Shown here piece after piece: positions 5,778 to 7,747 of a stretch of 7,747 nt of DNA; within the stretch, counting starts at the first letter, position 1, and every line of letters begins with the position of its first letter. Made by a program: the position numbers and the translations under genes. The notes under the pieces are model-generated. The model searched no databases, was not told the DNA's origin, and saw nothing but the letters and a program-made list of their open reading frames with translations. The stretch is taken from positions 1 through 7,747 of the forward strand of contig JAHBAP020000377.1 of the NCBI GenBank assembly GCA_018500005.2, read 5' to 3'. This DNA comes from Mycobacterium sp. (GTDB lineage: Bacteria > Actinomycetota > Actinomycetes > Mycobacteriales > Mycobacteriaceae).

Positions 5778-6925
5778 GACTGGTAGCCCAGGGTCTTGGC
5801 CGCCAAGCTGGTCATGATCTCGGTGGTGCCGCCGCCGATGCCGAGAATCCGCATATCGCGGTACTGGCGCTCGACCTCCGACTCGGCCATGTAACCCATG
5901 CCGCCGAAGAGTTGGACGGCCTGGTTGGCCACCCACTCGCCGGCCTCGACCGCCGTGTTCTTCGCGAAACACACTGGGGCGATCAGATTCTGATCGCCGT
6001 CCAACTGGCGTTCGACCACATTGCGGGAGTAGACCCGCGCCACGTCGATGCGACGGGCCATTTCGGCCAGCGTGTTCTGGACGCTCTGGCGGGCGATCAG
6101 GGGCTTGCCGAACGTCTCGCGGTCCCGGCACCACTGCACTGTGATGTCCAGGCAGCGCTGCGCGCTCGAATACGCTTGCACCGCAAGGCCGATGCGCTCC
6201 GAGACGAATGCCTGCGCGATCTGCAGGAAACCGGAGTTCTCTATACCGACCAGGTTCTCCACCGGCACCCTCGCATCGGCGAAGGACAATTCCGCGGTGT
6301 CTGAGGACCGCCAGCCCATCTTGGCCAGCTTGCGGCTGACCTCGAAACCCGGTGTGCCCTTCTCGATCACCAGCATCGAGATTCCGGCCGCGCCGGCTCC
6401 GCCGGTACGTACCGCGGCCACCACATAGTCGCCGCGTACCGCCGAGGTGATGTAGGTCTTGGAACCGTTGACCACGTAGTGATCGCCGTCGCGGACGGCG
6501 GTGGTGCGCAGATGCCCGACATCGGATCCGCCGCCGGATTCGGTGATGGCCAGTGAACCGATCAATTCGCCCCTGAGCGTGGGTTTGACGAACTTCTCGA
6601 GGAGCCGCTGATCCCCGGAGGCGATCATGTGCGGTACCGCGATACCGACGGTGAATAGCGACGCGAACACCCCTCCCGGGGTACCGGCCTCGTGTAATTC
6701 CTCGCAGACGATCGCGGTGTCGGCCGCATCCCCGCCCTCGCCGCCGACGTCCTCGGGGAAGCCGACGCCGAGCAGGCCCGCCTCGGCGGTCCGGCGGCTC
6801 AGCTCGCGGGGCAGTTCGCCGGCCTCCTCCCATTCGTTGACGTGGGGGAGGATCTCCCGTTCGGCGAAGGCGCGCACCGATTTCCGCAGTTGCCGGCGTT
6901 CGGGGGTACTCCAGATGCTGCCCAT
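5774..6925 (-). CDS. fadE13: Acyl-CoA dehydrogenase FadE13, isovaleryl-CoA dehydrogenase-like
   Basis: Encodes 383 aa, a full-length soluble FAD acyl-CoA dehydrogenase. The N-terminal helical domain (~5-120) includes GVGFPEDVGGEGG (53-65). The FAD/substrate motif LAITESGGGSD is at 125-135, and NGSKTYIT at 153-160 lies in the beta domain. The C-terminal domain shows RETFGKPL (269-276, the FAD-contacting RxxFGxx motif), LFGGMGYMAE (339-348) and IGGGTTE (363-369). Glu243 in VSERIGL matches, by eye, the helix-G catalytic base of isovaleryl-CoA dehydrogenase. The C-terminal IGGGTTE resembles that enzyme's IGAGTSE rather than the IYEGT carrying the base in short/medium-chain enzymes. It probably forms the 2,3-double bond of a branched acyl-CoA that AccA2/AccD2 then carboxylates (inference). 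ATG 6925 abuts the stop of the AtuA-family gene (TAAATG). The strong site GGAGGAG at 6941-6935 fixes the start. Confidence 0.94.
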   Translation of the reverse strand: MGSIWSTPERRQLRKSVRAFAEREILPHVNEWEEAGELPRELSRRTAEAGLLGVGFPEDVGGEGGDAADTAIVCEELHEAGTPGGVFASLFTVGIAVPHMIASGDQRLLEKFVKPTLRGELIGSLAITESGGGSDVGHLRTTAVRDGDHYVVNGSKTYITSAVRGDYVVAAVRTGGAGAAGISMLVIEKGTPGFEVSRKLAKMGWRSSDTAELSFADARVPVENLVGIENSGFLQIAQAFVSERIGLAVQAYSSAQRCLDITVQWCRDRETFGKPLIARQSVQNTLAEMARRIDVARVYSRNVVERQLDGDQNLIAPVCFAKNTAVEAGEWVANQAVQLFGGMGYMAESEVERQYRDMRILGIGGGTTEIMTSLAAKTLGYQS

Positions 6926-7747
6926 TTACAGGATCTCCTCCGGGATGTCGAGATGACGGCTGCGCAGCCACTCGCCGAGGCCTTTAGCCTGCGGGTCGAA
7001 CCGCGCCTGATAGGCGACCCCCTTGCCGAGGATGCCGTCGATAACGAAGTTCACCGAGCGGATCCCGGGCAGCAGATACCGCGTGACGGTGAGATCCGCT
7101 GTCTCGGGGAGCAATTCGCGGATCTTCTCCACGGTAAGCGTGTTGGCCAGCCACCGGTACTGCGCGTCGGTGCGCACCCACAGCCCGATATTGGCCCCGC
7201 CGCCCTTGTCGCCGCTGCGCGCGCCGGCGACGGTACCCAACGGCAGTCTTCGGGTTGGCCCCGCCGGCAACGGTTCGGGAACGCTCGCGGCGTCGGCGCT
7301 GTCCACCGGTGAGAGTTCCATAGTCTCGGTGGCCGGCGGAATCGGGGTCACGGTGCCGTCGGCGTGGACGGCCAAGTGCTCGACCTCGACTGCCGGGACG
7401 TAGCCGGGAGTGAACAGACCGTAGACCGCCGCATCGGCCGGTGGCGCGGTGGTGTGGAAGCCGGGGTAGCTCGCCAGCGCGAGTTCCACTGCGGCAGAGG
7501 AGAATCGACGACCCACCTTGTTCGAGTCCGGGTCGCGGACCGTGCAGGTCAGCAGGGCGCTGGCGGTTTGTTCGGTCTCCGCGTCGGAGTGGTCGGTTCG
7601 TGCCAGCGTCCACTGCACCTCGGCGGGTGGTTCGGTCAGAGCCGTATCGAGTTGGCGGCGTACCAACGCGGCCTTGGCGTCGACGTCCAGGCCGGTGAGG
7701 ACGAAGGTGGCCGAGTTGCGGTAGCCGCCGATGCTGTTGAGCGAGAC
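6926..7747 (-). CDS. AtuA-family (acyclic terpene utilization) protein, C-terminal 273 residues (5' end outside window)
   Basis: The frame is open to the right edge, so the N-terminus is missing; family members are about 560-600 aa, so roughly half is visible. The visible part begins VSLNSIGGYRNSATF and ends at TAA 6928-6926. A TTG codon at 7666 is internal, because family-like sequence continues upstream of it. Two regions can be told apart: the end of the main AtuA (DUF1446) domain, including LALASYPGFHTT (about visible 90-101), and a separate ~108-residue C-terminal domain from RRLPLGTVAGARSGDKGGGA (7252 down to 6929), the ferredoxin-fold domain found in AtuA-like proteins. AtuA is required for citronellol/geraniol breakdown in Pseudomonas, but its reaction is unknown to me. 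It corresponds by position to M. tuberculosis Rv0976c. Being the first visible gene of an acyl-CoA dehydrogenase/carboxylase operon, it fits a branched-isoprenoid acyl-CoA role (inference). Confidence 0.88.
   Translation of the reverse strand, partial: VSLNSIGGYRNSATFVLTGLDVDAKAALVRRQLDTALTEPPAEVQWTLARTDHSDAETEQTASALLTCTVRDPDSNKVGRRFSSAAVELALASYPGFHTTAPPADAAVYGLFTPGYVPAVEVEHLAVHADGTVTPIPPATETMELSPVDSADAASVPEPLPAGPTRRLPLGTVAGARSGDKGGGANIGLWVRTDAQYRWLANTLTVEKIRELLPETADLTVTRYLLPGIRSVNFVIDGILGKGVAYQARFDPQAKGLGEWLRSRHLDIPEEIL
6935..6941 (-). promoter_or_regulatory. Strong ribosome binding site for fadE13 inside the AtuA-family gene
   Basis: On the minus strand GGAGGAG lies 9 nt before the ATG at 6925 and sits within the last codons of the AtuA-family gene. 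It is the strongest Shine-Dalgarno match that I see in the operon and suggests efficient initiation of fadE13 even without coupling. Confidence 0.7.

Larger units (their letters stand above)
1030..7747 (-). other. Translationally coupled operon: AtuA-like - fadE13 - accD2 - accA2 - fadE12
   Basis: All five genes run leftward without a visible internal promoter or terminator. The junctions are TAAATG (zero spacing, 6928-6923), GTGA overlap (5777-5774), about 39 bp (4181-4143) and ATGA overlap (2190-2187). Such spacing implies one transcript and matched amounts of the carboxylase subunits. The promoter must lie right of the window, because the AtuA-family gene is cut by the edge. No convincing hairpin follows fadE12; the nearest strong terminator is the one at 316-362, after the DUF1707 gene. 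Confidence 0.8.

Noticed and set aside
5778..6971. The accD2 frame stays open upstream to 6971, suggesting a 929-residue fusion
   Set aside because: The upstream part is the alternate frame of fadE13, reads as an Arg/Gly-rich low-quality protein, and the family length and GTGA overlap support a start at 5777.
6926..7666. A complete 246-residue gene starting at TTG 7666
   Set aside because: The frame continues to the right edge with AtuA-like sequence (GGYRNSATF), so the gene is cut by the window and 7666 is internal.

Overview
The window looks like chromosomal DNA from a mycobacterium or a close relative. It is GC-rich throughout, uses GTG and TTG starts, and carries minus-strand genes in an order I recognise from memory as M. 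tuberculosis fadE12-accA2-accD2-fadE13-Rv0976c. Next to that block is a DUF1707 protein resembling Rv0966c. I see no mobile element, CRISPR array, rRNA or tRNA, and nothing that suggests recent transfer.

Layout from left to right. Positions 1-305 (+) are the 3' end of an unrecognised gene. It encodes an acidic Glu-Val-Glu-Gly-Thr repeat region, then a Pro/Ala linker, then a short basic tail. A perfect 22-bp inverted repeat (316-362) lies between this gene and the convergent DUF1707 gene (366-953, -), and probably acts as a two-way terminator. After a 76-bp gap, a tight minus-strand operon fills 1030-7747. In transcription order (right to left) it holds an AtuA-family protein (5' end outside the window), the acyl-CoA dehydrogenase FadE13, the carboxyltransferase beta subunit AccD2, the biotin carboxylase/biotin carrier alpha subunit AccA2, and the acyl-CoA dehydrogenase FadE12. 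Three of the four junctions are overlapping or abutting (TAAATG, GTGA, ATGA) and the fourth is about 39 bp, so the genes are probably co-transcribed and translationally coupled.

How the genes work together (inference). The set has the logic of the leucine/isovalerate (liu) and acyclic terpene (atu) pathways. A dehydrogenase makes a beta-methyl-branched 2-enoyl-CoA, and a biotin-dependent carboxylase then carboxylates its gamma (methyl) carbon. Three observations lean towards an atu-like role on a substrate larger than 3-methylcrotonyl-CoA. An AtuA-family gene heads the visible operon. Both dehydrogenases appear to place the catalytic glutamate where isovaleryl-CoA dehydrogenase does. AccD2 has glycine at the position where, as I recall, 3-methylcrotonyl-CoA carboxylase has a pocket-blocking phenylalanine and geranyl-CoA carboxylase has glycine. 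The hydratase and lyase that would complete the pathway are not in the window. In M. tuberculosis an enoyl-CoA hydratase gene (echA7) follows fadE12, but here the DUF1707 gene takes that place.
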